NCBI GenBank assembly: GCA_034440635.1
Contig: JAOTON010001946.1
Span: 1,084,001 to 1,148,000, forward strand
Length of the DNA stretch: 64,000 nucleotides
DNA from: Lepas anatifera
Lineage: Eukaryota; Arthropoda; Thecostraca; Lepadidae
Direction of reading: 5' to 3'
Made by a program: the position numbers and the translations under genes. Position 1 is the first letter of the stretch. Each line of letters begins with the position of its first letter. Under the pieces are notes generated by a model that made no database searches, was not told the origin of the DNA, and saw only the letters and a program-made list of their open reading frames with translations. Of the stretch, positions 45,106 through 55,545 are shown in pieces.

Positions 45106-46184
45106 CACGCGCATTAACGGGAGCGGGTACCTGCCCCTCGGTTTTTTTAGATAGCATAACAATGAGCACGCGTAGCGTCGTCGTACTTGGTATACCTTGT
45201 CTCTGATCATTTTAAACTTCAGACAAAATTTAAATATTGAGTCATCTCAGGTCAGGTCACTAGCACAGGTCAAGTAATCTCACCTAAAAACGTTTAAGAA
45301 AGCATAAGTCAGAGCAGGGTGAACCTATCGTATTAAAACTCATATCACATAGTGGGCCCATCGAATTCTACAAGATTTATTCCGGTGTTTTGATATCGAT
45401 GACCTAAGGTTTGGTGCGAGCCATGACCTCGTAATTAAAAATACACGGCGAAATGGTTTAAACGGAAAGACTTAGTAGTTGATGGTGGTAGAGCATTTAT
45501 TTTAACGAAATTTGGCTTGCCTCATCCTTGCAATTCTAATGATATGCATTTTGACCTAATTTGTCCTTGACCTGACCTCAGGTCAGGTCAAATCCTTGAT
45601 TAGACCTGATTTGACCGTGCTAGGTTATATCATAAATCAATCAATTGGGCCTGCTGCGAGGATTCCGATTATTTAGACTGTTTTGCTCTGTCTTAACTAG
45701 TTTCAGATGTTATTCAATCTTTTATTCGTAAAATGTGTAGGATAACACGGCAGCGTAAGTCTGCTCCTGCACGATCTTGTCCAGGATTTTGGCGTTGACC
45801 TCCTCGATCTGGTCTGGAAGCACCATGGTGTCCAAATTGGTGAGAAATTCCAGTACAGCATCCTAGCTCATCAAGTCACCGCACTGAGTGACAGTTGCCC
45901 CGTCTTGCCCACCCTGGACCATGTAGGGAGGCCATCCACTGGGCCTTTCTTTCTCTCCGCATCTGTGACTCCAGCCGCATGGCCACTGAAAACCTTCATC
46001 TTCACGTTATCTCTGTGGTGGTATGTTATGACCTCTAGTGACCATAAATGTGACCTGACAAAAAAATGGTTCAAATGTTTTCTATAGAGGATTGAATGTG
46101 CTATCCAACGCCATTTGAAAAAGGATCGCGCGCACCCCCCCTCCGTCAAAGTGAAGGTGGCTCAGACCCTCATCAATACGCGTG
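45106..46184 (-). mobile_element. E12, TTAA element (F2 type) carrying foreign sequence
   Basis: This 1079-bp element lies between TTAA 45102-45105 and 46185-46188. The ends are CACGCGCATTAACGGG and the reverse of CACGCGTATTGATGAGGG. It aligns in reverse to E7/E8 except for about 275 extra bases at 45712-45986, described separately. The hairpin near 45164-45186 has decayed. Confidence 0.83.
45712..45986 (-). pseudogene. Host gene 3' fragment captured inside E12
   Basis: Compared with E8 and E13, this block is an insertion between the CAGATG and AAAACCTTCAT landmarks. On the minus strand 45862-45722 reads 46 codons ending EEVNAKILDKIVQEQ ... TFYE then TAA. The stop overlaps AATAAA, and the block ends about 15 nt after that signal, as an mRNA 3' end would. 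Further upstream, protein-like sequence continues in other frames with stops. I do not recognise the parent protein. No poly(A) tract and no target duplication are visible. Confidence 0.5.
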
Positions 46185-46343
46185 TTAAGTAGCCCATTCC
46201 GTCACCCATACAGGATACAAAGCGTGGCCTCCCAATGTATTGAAAGCGTGGCCTCCCCAAGTTAATTCATGCTACACCCATTCTGAATAACATCAATGAG
46301 TTTGCTTCCCGCCATAGAGTTACGTATGAGCTGTTTTAACACC

Positions 46344-46497
46344 TTGTAAGGGACCGTCCATAAGCTATGTTACGCATATTTTCACCCTCCCCTACCCAAG
46401 TAACGCTTTTGACGCCCTCTGTAACGTTTGGTGACGCTGTGTCTGAGCTCCCCAAACTCCCCTCGGCGCTATCTAATTTATAAACGACCCCTAACCA
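46344..46497. mobile_element. MITE fragment with GGGACCGTCCATAA end
   Basis: The left end is AGGGACCGTCCATAAGC, followed by TATGTTACGC and repeated GTAACG motifs, typical of a widespread arthropod MITE type. The right end is only partly readable (ATTTATAAACGACCC). Confidence 0.45.
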
Positions 46498-46662
46498 TCC
46501 ACAAGTGAATTGTGAATACGAGTACGTAACGGATCTATTAGGCCACTACAGAGTATTTACTTTCCGCGATTGTCTCCTAATTTTTGTATTTTGGTCAATT
46601 AGTCTATTCGTAGAACATACTCGTACCAAATACCAGCAAACAAATCCTCATTGTTTATACCG

Positions 46663-47056
46663 AGTGGCGGATCCAGGGGGGACAAAACAAAAAGGGTATA
46701 TGCCCCCAGACGAAAAAGCTCGGGGTAAAACTGTTTTTGCCCCTCCCCCAAAAGCGGTCAACCTCCTTTTTGCCCTGACTCCTTTTAAGTTTATAAGCAA
46801 GATTTTGGTGTTTCAACTCTCAACTTCAAACAGAACCACTTAAGTTCAGTGTGAATATTGAGCCTTGGATAGGAATACAAGTATCCTGAGCCTATATTTT
46901 TCACCCGGTGACGTTTTTTTTGCCTCAAGTACCCCAAATTCTACCGTCAAGTCATATTGTAGAACAATGTTTTCACTGTGTGACGTCTTTTTAATTTGTA
47001 GTTTTGCTTTTTTACTTTGCTGTGCCTCCCAAACCGACCGGCTAGATCCGCTTCTG
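46663..47056. mobile_element. H2, hAT-like MITE (reference copy for H1)
   Basis: It starts AGTGGCGGATCCAGG and ends CTAGATCCGCTTCTG, inverted termini of the CAGTGGCGGATC class. The interior shares TTTTGGTG and CTCAACTTCAAACAGAACC with H1. Confidence 0.6.
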
Positions 47057-47213
47057 TTTAAAGCTACACCTACAACAGAGGAAACTGGCTCCAAAAAGAG
47101 ACAAAAATACCGGGAAAGATGACTCAATGTCTGCAATTCATATGAACTTATGTACTCACCCTCAAAACTCCGGCAAGACAAAATTCAACCTACTATACAA
47201 TGACTGAGTAATG

Positions 47214-47412
47214 CAGGGGCGTAGCCAAGGGGGGAGCACAGGGGCGGCAGGGACAGCCACTCCCCCCTTTGAGGGCCCGAAGGGCCCTCCTGAAGGCACG
47301 ATTCTGTAACAAGCAGGGCACTTTTTACCCATCAGGGCCCTTTTGGCGCTGTCGCAGGGCCCTTTTCGGGGCGCCGCCCCCTCCCCTGAGCGAAATCCTG
47401 GCTTCGCCCCTG
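47214..47412. mobile_element. 199-bp hAT-like MITE
   Basis: The ends are CAGGGGCGTAGCCA and its inverse TGGCTTCGCCCCTG. The flanks are GAGTAATG (47206-47213) and GAGTCATG (47413-47420), an 8-bp target duplication with one mismatch, as expected for hAT elements. The interior is GC-rich with AGGGCCCTTTT repeats. Confidence 0.75.
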
Positions 47413-47527
47413 GAGTCATGTATACGTAAGAACGTGGGTTGCAAACTAACCTCGCACCAACATTTTTAGTGGGCCACCCTTAGATCATCCAAGCGGCAGG
47501 TTTTCATGAGCGCGCAACAAGATTGCA

Positions 47528-47570
47528 GTGAACGCAGCTTCACTGCAGTCGTGAGTGAAGCTGCGTTCAC
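47528..47570. repeat. Perfect 17-bp-stem hairpin
   Basis: The arm GTGAACGCAGCTTCACT (47528-47544), a 9-nt loop and the exact inverse (47554-47570) are followed by a third related arm at 47578-47602 (AGTGAAACTGCGTGAACGC). Confidence 0.85.
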
Positions 47571-47697
47571 GCAGATGAGTGAAACTGCGTGAACGCAGCT
47601 TCAAGGCGAGGGAGCGATCAGCTTGAAAATATTGAAGGTGTGCCAACACATGAACAGTGCCAGCAGTGCGCGGCTCAGAAGCGGTGCATAATTTTAA

Positions 47698-48686
47698 CAC
47701 GTGCATTGACGTGGGCTGGCGAGTACCCGCCCCTTCGGGTTTTTTTGAAGATAGTATGAAAACGGCGGTACGTGGCGCCGCCGTACTTGGCCTACCTTTT
47801 CCTAATCATTTTTATTTAAAATTTCAAGGCTAGGTCATCTCATGTCAGGTCACTAGTACAGGTCAAGTTTCCTGACCTCAAAAAAGTTTGAGATAGCATA
47901 AGTAGAAACAGGGTGAACTTAATGGGCCCACCGAGTTCTCTAAAATATGTTCCGGTATTTCTTATATCGATGACCTAAGGTCAGGTACGAGCCATGATCT
48001 CTCCGTTGGAAATACATGGGGAAATGGTTTTAATGGGATAACTTAGTAATGAATGGTGATTATTTTGAATGGTTATTTTGATTTATAGTAAATCATTATT
48101 ATAATTATATTAAATGATTATTTTGAATGAATGGTGAGCGTTTATTTTGGCTTCACTAGATTGGCATTGTCTTTGCGGTTCTAACTGCATTCATTTTGAC
48201 CTAATTTGATATTAAACTGACTTCAGGTCAGGTCAAATGACATATTTGATTTGATTTGACCTAGCAATGTCATATTATACGTCTTTCGATTCGGTTTGCT
48301 ACGAGGATTCCAATGGTCTAAATTGTTTTGCTCTATCTTTACTTGTTCAGATGAAATAACTAAAAACCTTCATTTACATGTTATCCCGATGACGGCATGT
48401 TATGACCTCTAGTGACAAAAAATGATCTTACCTGACAAAAAATTATTCAGATATTTTCGATGAAGAATTGCATGGGCTACCCAACGCCGTTCACCGTTTT
48501 TTTTGTTACCTAGCGTGGTTCTCGAGACCTTGGGGGTCGGTTACCCGCCCCCTGTTAAGGCGGATTACCCGCCCCCTGTTAAGGCGGATTACCCGCCCCT
48601 GTTAAGGCGGATTACCCGCCCCTGTTAAGGCGGATTACCCGCCCCCTGTTAAGGCGGAGAGGGATCAGACCCCGTCAATGCGCCTG
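47698..48686 (-). mobile_element. E13, TTAA element (F2 type) with amplified terminus
   Basis: The left boundary is TTAA 47694-47697 followed by CACGTGCATTGACGTGGG; the right boundary has decayed to TCAA (48687-48690). The body aligns in reverse to E8. The hairpin is at 47762-47784. Near the right end the subterminal segment is amplified into five tandem units (48541-48658). Confidence 0.83.
48541..48658 (-). repeat. Five tandem 23-24-bp units in the end of E13
   Basis: The units read TTACCCGCCCC(C)TGTTAA then GGCGGA, with lengths 24, 24, 23, 23 and 24. Each contains one TTAA and a near-palindromic CCGCC/GGCGG core. They are nearly identical, implying recent amplification. There are no spacers, so this is not a CRISPR array. 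Confidence 0.9.
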
Positions 48687-48850
48687 TCAACAAAATAGCA
48701 AACATTGACAAAAAATAGTTCATTAAAAAATCACACAATACTTTGTTTTAAAACCAACGAATTCAGCTGGCATGATATGTATTTTTTCAAAAACTTTATT
48801 CTTTCGAAAGTTCTGGGGAAGGGCAACGCTCCATATCCACAACGTTTTTT

Positions 48851-48989
48851 TTAACCCACTACCCATTTAAAAGGTAGGCAGGAGTGCCCTTCCGTACCCA
48901 TGCGACCAAACTACAAATTTTCCAGTTGTAAATTTGGGACATGTATGTTAATATCTTAATTGAAGGTCGCACCACTCTCCGCTCCATTT
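48851..48989 (-). repeat. Short repeat copy B
   Basis: This is an inverted copy of the repeat at 38066-38197, from TTAACCCACTACCC to GTCGCACCACTCTCCGCTCC. The middle has diverged more than the ends. Confidence 0.65.
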
Positions 48990-49224
48990 ATTCTAAAGTT
49001 GTTTACTGAGTATTTCCCCAAGTCTCTCCCGAAAAGAATAGTAGAACTAGTAACATTCGAGAGAAACTTGGGTACTCTAAAGTTGGTATTAGTGGATTAA
49101 AGTTTTTCAGGGTTAAATAACGTTGTGCGACAGCTGGCGCCAACCCCCCCGCCCCGCCGCCGTTCCCACGTCCTTGACAATACTATTTTATATGAAATCA
49201 CTAGTGACATTTATCCAATAGCAA

Positions 49225-49486
49225 GGGCGTCACCACGAACTTATTGCTGGGGGATGTACTCCGAACTTGGTGTGGGGGGGGTGTTGGAAGGCAAACCCAA
49301 AACTGTTCGGGGGCCCTCTATGGAGGCCTTTTTCAAGAAAAACTTATTTGGGAATATTTCGTAAGCTGGTGTCAATAAGCGTACAAGGTAAAAATGTTCA
49401 ATCAAGTACCAAATCGTTGGGGAGGTTCCCCCGCTTGCCCAGTTGGGGACGCGTTCCCGACTCCCCTCTACTTTTGACGCCCATGC
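49225..49486. mobile_element. Possible MITE with GGGCGTCA ends
   Basis: It starts GGGCGTCACCACGAAC and ends TTTTGACGCCC, with a G/C-homopolymer-rich interior. No target duplication was found. It lies upstream of the secreted-protein gene. Confidence 0.35.
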
Positions 49487-49642
49487 CGGTAGACTGATAC
49501 TTAGGGAATCATCAAATTTGGCCTCAGAAACACTATGAGAGCAAGGGTGCCTGCAGGCATCACGAAATGTTCTTACACAAGTACGTGATGAGACACTATA
49601 GACGCCTTCCCAGCCATTAACACAGCACCTGTGCTTGGCAGG

Positions 49643-51199
49643 ATGTTTTCGCCGCTGGGGAGCTGCCTGCTTCTAGCAGTTGGCATCACCATGGTCGCAG
49701 CGGAGCCCGACTTCTACTCTGCCTGGTGTCCCTGCCGACCCGCCTCCGAGTGTCCAGACCACTACGGCAAGTTCTTCGACGACATCGCCGTCTTCGGCCA
49801 GGTGCCGCCATGCAAGAAGTTCAGCCAGGTGCGGTGCTGTTCGGCTAATAACATTCCGGAGGGCTTCAGTCTAGAACAGCAGGTTGAATATTTTCCTCAG
49901 CGTCTGAAACCTGTCCGAACACAAAGCAGCGTTCAGAAGAGGCCACTGGTGGCAGAACAGGCAGTATTGGGGGCTGAGCAGCGGCGAAGGCAACAGCCTC
50001 CAGTCGCTTTGCGCAGGCCTATCGTATCTGTGGCAGCTGCTTCACCCAACCGGGTAGCAGCGGCAGCATCCGCTTCGTCCACAGTCGAGACGGCGGTCGC
50101 ACCAGCAGCCGCCACACTCCGACAAAGACATAACTCACAGCGTTTACAGTCGCCTGCTTTTTCCACCAAAGCATCGCAAATCCAAGGGCGGACACTAGCG
50201 TCCAGAACCCTTCCCTCTGCTGGCGTTCGCTCAGCCCCAGTGACCTCTTCAAAGGCAGCAGAGCCAGCTCCAGAAACAGCTGAAAATGTTCCGCATGCCA
50301 AGGCAAGGATCCTTGACCTGACGGCTGTTCAGCAGCGCGCGGACGTGCGCGACTTCAAGGCACTGCAAGAGAAGCTGAAGCGCGACATTGCAGCCGGAAT
50401 CGACAACCCCAACCCACCCTGCGGATGCTACGCCGCCGATACGTGTCCAGGAAGGTATTCCACCAAAGCCACTGGCAGGGACATCGGCTGCTTGGCCGGC
50501 TACGAGACCTGCTGCTTCCTGGATGACCCGTGGCCCAACTATCAGGTCACTAACCTGACCATCAACGTGCCATGCTCGACGAAAGAGGTTTGCAACCGGT
50601 TCTACGGCATTTCACCATACGACGTGTCAGCCTTCGGTGCCCTAGAACCGTGTTATCTCGGTCAAAACAGATGCCTGGACTACATAATCAGCGAATCTAG
50701 TCTTTCAGAAACTGTAGTCCGCCCGCAGAATCCAGCGACACGACCTACAAGAAAGCCGACAACGAGGAGAACGACGACACGAAGAGCGTCAACAACACGG
50801 CGAACAACCACTCGTCGTTCACCCACCACAACCCGCAGACCGTCCTCATCCGCAGCTCCCGCGGCGACAGCAAGGCCCACTACTCGGCCAACTCGTCGCA
50901 CTACACGCAGGCCCTTCACTCGTCCAACCACGCGCAGAACCACGGCTCTTCCTACCACACGAAGACCCACCACTCGTTCGACCACCCGGAGAACCACCAC
51001 GCGCCGGCCGATAACGCCAAATCCCGTGTTGACGACCACCCGGAGACAGCCCGAACCAAGCCCAAGTGGTACCGGCAACCAGAACAACATCATCGATATC
51101 ATCTCAGCCGGGTCCTACCTGCCGCCATCTCGCAGCTTCGGCGATGCTGCAGAGCGTGCCGCAGGCAACGCCGCACTCTCGCTGGCGCTGCCGCTCTGA
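49643..51199 (+). CDS. Secreted protein with three Cys modules and a Thr/Arg-rich region
   Basis: I do not recognise a named family. The 518-residue product starts at the ATG at 49643; a GTG 12 nt upstream is not a credible start. Residues 1-20 form a signal peptide (LLLAVG core, likely cleavage after VAA). Module A (29-66) is CxC-x5-C ... C-x7-CC, with a YG and an FG between the Cys. Module B (260-291) is CxC-x5-CP ... C-x6-CC. Module C (311-344) is C-x5-C, YG, FG, PC-x6-C and closely resembles A. Residues 67-250 are low-complexity and Ala/Gln/Arg-rich. Residues 367-468 are a dense Thr-Arg-Pro array (TTRRTTTRR, RRPTTR), plausibly O-glycosylated and cationic. The Cys spacing recalls arthropod clip-like disulfide knots, but that is a resemblance, not an identification. 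A matrix, cuticle or immune role would be inference. An acceptor-like CTTGGCAG lies just upstream, so 5' UTR exons may exist. Existence of the gene is likely; function is unknown. Confidence 0.85.
   Translation: MFSPLGSCLLLAVGITMVAAEPDFYSAWCPCRPASECPDHYGKFFDDIAVFGQVPPCKKFSQVRCCSANNIPEGFSLEQQVEYFPQRLKPVRTQSSVQKRPLVAEQAVLGAEQRRRQQPPVALRRPIVSVAAASPNRVAAAASASSTVETAVAPAAATLRQRHNSQRLQSPAFSTKASQIQGRTLASRTLPSAGVRSAPVTSSKAAEPAPETAENVPHAKARILDLTAVQQRADVRDFKALQEKLKRDIAAGIDNPNPPCGCYAADTCPGRYSTKATGRDIGCLAGYETCCFLDDPWPNYQVTNLTINVPCSTKEVCNRFYGISPYDVSAFGALEPCYLGQNRCLDYIISESSLSETVVRPQNPATRPTRKPTTRRTTTRRASTTRRTTTRRSPTTTRRPSSSAAPAATARPTTRPTRRTTRRPFTRPTTRRTTALPTTRRPTTRSTTRRTTTRRPITPNPVLTTTRRQPEPSPSGTGNQNNIIDIISAGSYLPPSRSFGDAAERAAGNAALSLALPL
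50738..51048 (+). repeat. Thr-Arg coding repeat inside the secreted-protein gene
   Basis: This is a degenerate trinucleotide-rich array of ACG/ACC/ACA (Thr) and CGA/CGC/AGG (Arg) codons encoding TTRR-type units. The mixed codon choice shows it is not a fresh microsatellite and is kept as protein. The minus strand is open over the same stretch (50680-51102) as a Val/Arg-rich shadow. Confidence 0.7.
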
Positions 51200-52186
51200 C
51201 CCCGCAGGGCTCGCAGTCACGTGTGATCAAGCTATAGTGTGCGTGAGCGTTCAGTCCGCGAGGAAACCTCAGTTCAGGAGACCCGCTGAGAGGGGAGTCT
51301 GTTGATTCCTTGTCCTCCAACAAGCTCATGAGGGAATATTGGAACGGGTGGAATGCGGGGATGTAAGAGACAAGCCTGGTAGTGATAGTCAAGTGTTTAA
51401 AAATGTTCAAAGATAATCCTTGTAACATGCGCTCGTTTCATACTGTAAGCCCAATAAGGCAGTATTCTTATTCCTTTTACCGCACAATTCCACTACTCTT
51501 TAAAAGCTAAGGTCTCTTTTAATCACCTAGTTCTTCTTGTCTAGGTGCTAAGTGGTCGATAAAAGTTCACCTACCTCGTGTCAGAAGCCGATGACGAAGT
51601 ACATACTAAATGGAGCACAATGTGTTCGACTAATTTGACACGTCACAAAACGTAGGCAAGCCTTATTGTGCTTGCTCAAGACAACTGATTTGTGTTCCTG
51701 AGCCCTCAAACACGTATGGATGTGTGTGTGTGTGTGTCATGTCCCACGGATTTGTTTAAGACATGGTACATGTGAAGAGCTCCTTATTTTTTTACCTCCT
51801 ACAGACTGGAGGTGAAATACAAACCACATGTCAACGATAACGAGCTGTTTTTGTAGGAGTCAACCACTTGTCCTTATCACCCGTAGATTTCTTACGTTAC
51901 GTTCTACAGATTTTACTTGGAAGGCTAAAGATAAAAGAGATGCACATGAAATAATACGAGACTATTTCTGTCACACCTCCCTACGCAAAACAGGCAGGTT
52001 CACACAAAACTGCACACATATTCAAAATATGCCTGTGCATTCAACGACCATTAAGTTATTGTCAGTCTGATTGAAAATAACGTCATCAATATACACTGCC
52101 GCATCAATCCACACATCCTCCCTGCTATGGACTTGATGCTGTGTATAATTCCTGGGAGAAATCAGCACTGACGATTATATGTAGCT
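51200..52186. other. Downstream region of the secreted-protein gene
   Basis: It probably contains the 3' UTR. I see no canonical AATAAA close to the stop. The (TG)n tract is at 51719. Confidence 0.4.
51719..51738. repeat. (TG)n microsatellite
   Basis: A run of about nine TG dinucleotides downstream of the secreted-protein gene. Confidence 0.9.
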
Positions 52187-52190
52187 TTAA

Positions 52191-52637
52191 GGGGAATGTG
52201 ATACCTTTATAACGTGATTTTGACTGAGATAGCCAAGTTGTAAAGCATGCCGGAAAACCCAGGTACTCTTATATATCATTTGTCTTGAAACTCAAAATGT
52301 TCGTAGAGAAAAGCCAAAAACTACCTGAAATGTACCTCACATGTACCCTTAGCAGCAGGCCACAGTTGTCAGGTGTTGTGACCACATATGCTCACGGCAC
52401 AGTGAGTATCAGCCAATCGAAGCCCTAGAAGCCATTGAATATGGTAGTGGTTGCCAGATCATGACATCATCCATAGGCAAATATTTCTTCCTTTCCCTAG
52501 AGGAGCATTTTAAAAAATAAAAATGTTGAGCTTATTGTACATTTCTCAGAGAAATCATGGACGGTTCCATGATTTTAGGCTAAAAATACCCCTAATTACA
52601 CCATATTCCAGGATTCGACCAGGGTGCCATATTCCCT
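52191..52637 (+). mobile_element. M5, 447-bp TTAA MITE
   Basis: It lies between TTAA 52187-52190 and 52638-52641. The ends are slightly diverged (GGGGAATGTGATACC). Its CRE-like site has decayed (GCTCACGGCAC). Confidence 0.87.
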
Positions 52638-52902
52638 TTAAGCTGTGCAGCACCGCCCGTACGAGCCACACAGCGTCGCCAACCTTGATCCTGCTGGAGG
52701 TCGAACTGCGTAACTCAGCAATCCAACACAAATTGTCATATTTGACAGCTTCAGCAAACTCAGTACTTGTCAGTTATTGAGAACAACATCTCCGTACGAA
52801 CGCTTGCCTCCCTCGAAATTCCTTTTGAGAGTAATTTGAGCCTTACGAGGGTGGCACGCGACGGGTTCACAGATTGTTTTTGTGCGGTGTGGCTGCTCAA
52901 TA

Positions 52903-55545
52903 GGCCATGTCGTGATCACCACTTTTTCACAGGATCTTTGATTACCGGGTGTTTTCTAATGTATTGATGGCCGCTGATCACGATTTTCTGGTCGAAAATG
53001 TCGAATTCGAAAATATTTGCCGCGCAAGCCGTTTGAAATTCTTCCGGTTTGCCAAAATTTCGATGTTTTCATATCTCACGGACCATGAAATGCAACTAAT
53101 GTATTGGAAGGGCTCCAGAACTTTAAAACCATTCAATCTGAACAATTTGAAACCTTTTTGACTCCTTGAAATATATATTTACCTGGAAAAGTACCTTGGA
53201 AAGACAGGGATGTTTGAGCTTAAAAAGATGATAATAGATGGCGCGCATGACGCAGCCGTCAATCAGTGTCCCGCTACGTCGCTTATGACAAGAATCTATT
53301 AGCCAAAGGAGCTGGATATAGGATTTGAGCCTATTATGAATTCGATGAATGAACATTTACCTTCATAAGATGATCTAGATTTTTCTCGCTTGCAGTTTTA
53401 AACATAATTGGTAATGGTTGCTTTCAAAGCAGGTCCAATTAGGACGAGCCAGCCATATATAGATTAGGTATCTAAGCATGTAGTCACTGCGGAAAAATTT
53501 CAAGTATTAAAATGTATGCAGAGCCAGTCGATTATGTTCAGATTAGTCTTGCTATCACTAGCAAGGAGAATACCGTATTTCGGGAAAAATGAAGCTACAC
53601 GACACCCAGCTTGCCGTCAATACATGCCGTTGTCGGTCGAATTATGATGCTGCGGTTTGAAGAGACTGAGGCCAGGGAAGCGGACGAATTTCATGTTTCA
53701 ATAGCTTCAATATTCGAACCGACCGCTGATGAAGTTACCGAGACTTACAGAAGAGCATCTGTGCCAGCAAGAAACAGGTACAAAGTTCGCTGAGAAATAA
53801 GGAAGCTTTATAATTTGAAGGAAACGATCAGAAGGTGCCTACAAAACATGACGATATTGTAAGCATGGACAAGGCATGACACCATTGTTTGACATATCAA
53901 ACAGAGCTCTACCATCAAAGGTATCGGCAAACAGAACATTTCTGGAAGACCAGCGATGAGCACAGAGGTCGTATATTGGTGGCTTGGATGCAGTCGTGAC
54001 AGACCATTGGAGACGGCAGCAGCTGAGCCAGCCGCTGCTGCTGTCGTTGTGGCTACCAGGAGTTCTCCGGATGTTGCGTTCTGACGGAGCCAAAGCTGCG
54101 TCAGAATGCAACAGCACCATTGACAGCGACCGCTGGTGGTATATGCAGCAGCGAGCTTCCTATTTGTAGCATCACACCAGCTGCTAACACGCCGCACGCG
54201 AACAGGCTCTGGCAGGTATAAATCAATCTCTGAAATAAAACTTATTTCTAAATGTTACACGGAAGTCGTTTATAGACTTGTCCGGGTGATTGTCATATTA
54301 TTGTGCTCGAATACGGACGAGCCGGCCTCCCGATCAGGCCTTATTGGCGGCAGCAGCAGTGGCTTGCCGCAGCTGCTGCCGTCTCCAACGGTCTGTCACG
54401 ACTGCATCCAAGCCCCCAATATACAACCTCTGTGCTTCTCGCTGGTCTTCCAGAAATGTTCTGTTTGCCGATGCCTTTGATGGTAAAGCTCTGCTTTATA
54501 TGTCAAACAATGTGGTCATGTTTTGTCCGTGCTTACGATACCTTCATGTTTTGTAGACGCCTTCTGATCGCTTCCTTCAGGTTACAGTGCTTCCTTATTT
54601 CACAGCGAACTTTGTACTTGTTTCTTGCTGGCACAGATGCTCTTCTGTAAGTCTCGGCAACTTCATCAGCGGTCGGTTCGAATTTTCAAGCTATTGAAAC
54701 GCGAAATTCGTTCACTTTCCTGGCCTCCATCTCTTCAGCCGCAGCATCATAATGTGACCGACAACGTCAGCCCCAATCGAGAGCTGGTTGAGCGGCAGCA
54801 TGCATGTGAATCATGTTAAGCGGCTTGACGGCGGCGCTAGGTGTGGTGTAGCTTCATTTTTCCCGAAATGCAGTATTCTACTCGCTAGTGATAGCAAGAC
54901 TAATCTAAATATAATCAACTGGCTCTTGCATACATTTTAATACTTGAAATTGATCCGCAGTGACTACATGCTTAGATACCTAATCTATATAGGCTGGCTA
55001 GCTGATCTGAATTGGACCTGCTTTGAAAGCAACCATTACCAATCATATTTAAAACTGCAAGCGAGAGAAATCTAGATCATCTTGTGAAGGTAAATGTTCA
55101 TTCATCGAATTCAAAATAGGCTCAAATCCTATATCCATCTCCTTTGGCTAATAGCTTCTTGACATAAGCGACGAAGCGGGACAGTGGTTGACGGCTGCGT
55201 CATGCGCGCCATCTATTATCATCTTTTTAGCTCAAACATCCCCGTCTTTCTAAGGTACTTTTTCGGGTAAGTATATATTTCAGGGGTCAAAGGTTTGAAA
55301 TTGTTCAGTTGCAATGGTTTTAAAGTTCTGGGGCCTTTTGAATACATCAGTTGCGTTGTATTGTCCGTGAGATATGAAAACATCGAAATTTTGGCAAACC
55401 GGAAGAATTTCAAACGGCTTGCGCGGGCAAATATTTTTCGAATTCGAAACTTCCGACCAGAAAATCGTGATCAGCGGCCATCAATACATTAGAAAACACT
55501 CGGTAATCAAGATCCTGTGAAAAAGTGGTGATCACGACATGGCTA
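52903..55545. mobile_element. 2.6-kb foldback element with about 1.15-kb inverted arms
   Basis: The left arm (52903 to about 54050) and the right arm (about 54350 to 55545) are inverted copies. The termini are GCCATGTCGTGATCACC. Landmarks include TTGCTATCACTAG at 53550 and 54887, and GACAGACCATTGGAGACGG at 53999 versus its inverse near 54390. The whole is flanked by CTGCTCAATA at 52893-52902 and 55546-55555, a 10-bp target duplication. The arms contain protein-like relics (EPTADEVTETYRRASVPARN) but no intact transposase. Duplication length and long arms fit foldback or Mutator-like elements; the class is inference. Confidence 0.85.

Noticed and set aside
48541..48658. CRISPR-like array
   Set aside because: The units are directly adjacent with no spacers and lie in a eukaryotic transposon tip.
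49631..49642. Upstream GTG start for the secreted protein
   Set aside because: The ATG at 49643 directly begins a good signal peptide; GTG starts are not expected in nuclear genes.
50680..51102. 140-codon minus-strand frame, Val/Arg-rich
   Set aside because: It is the complement of the Thr-Arg codon repeat of the real plus-strand gene.
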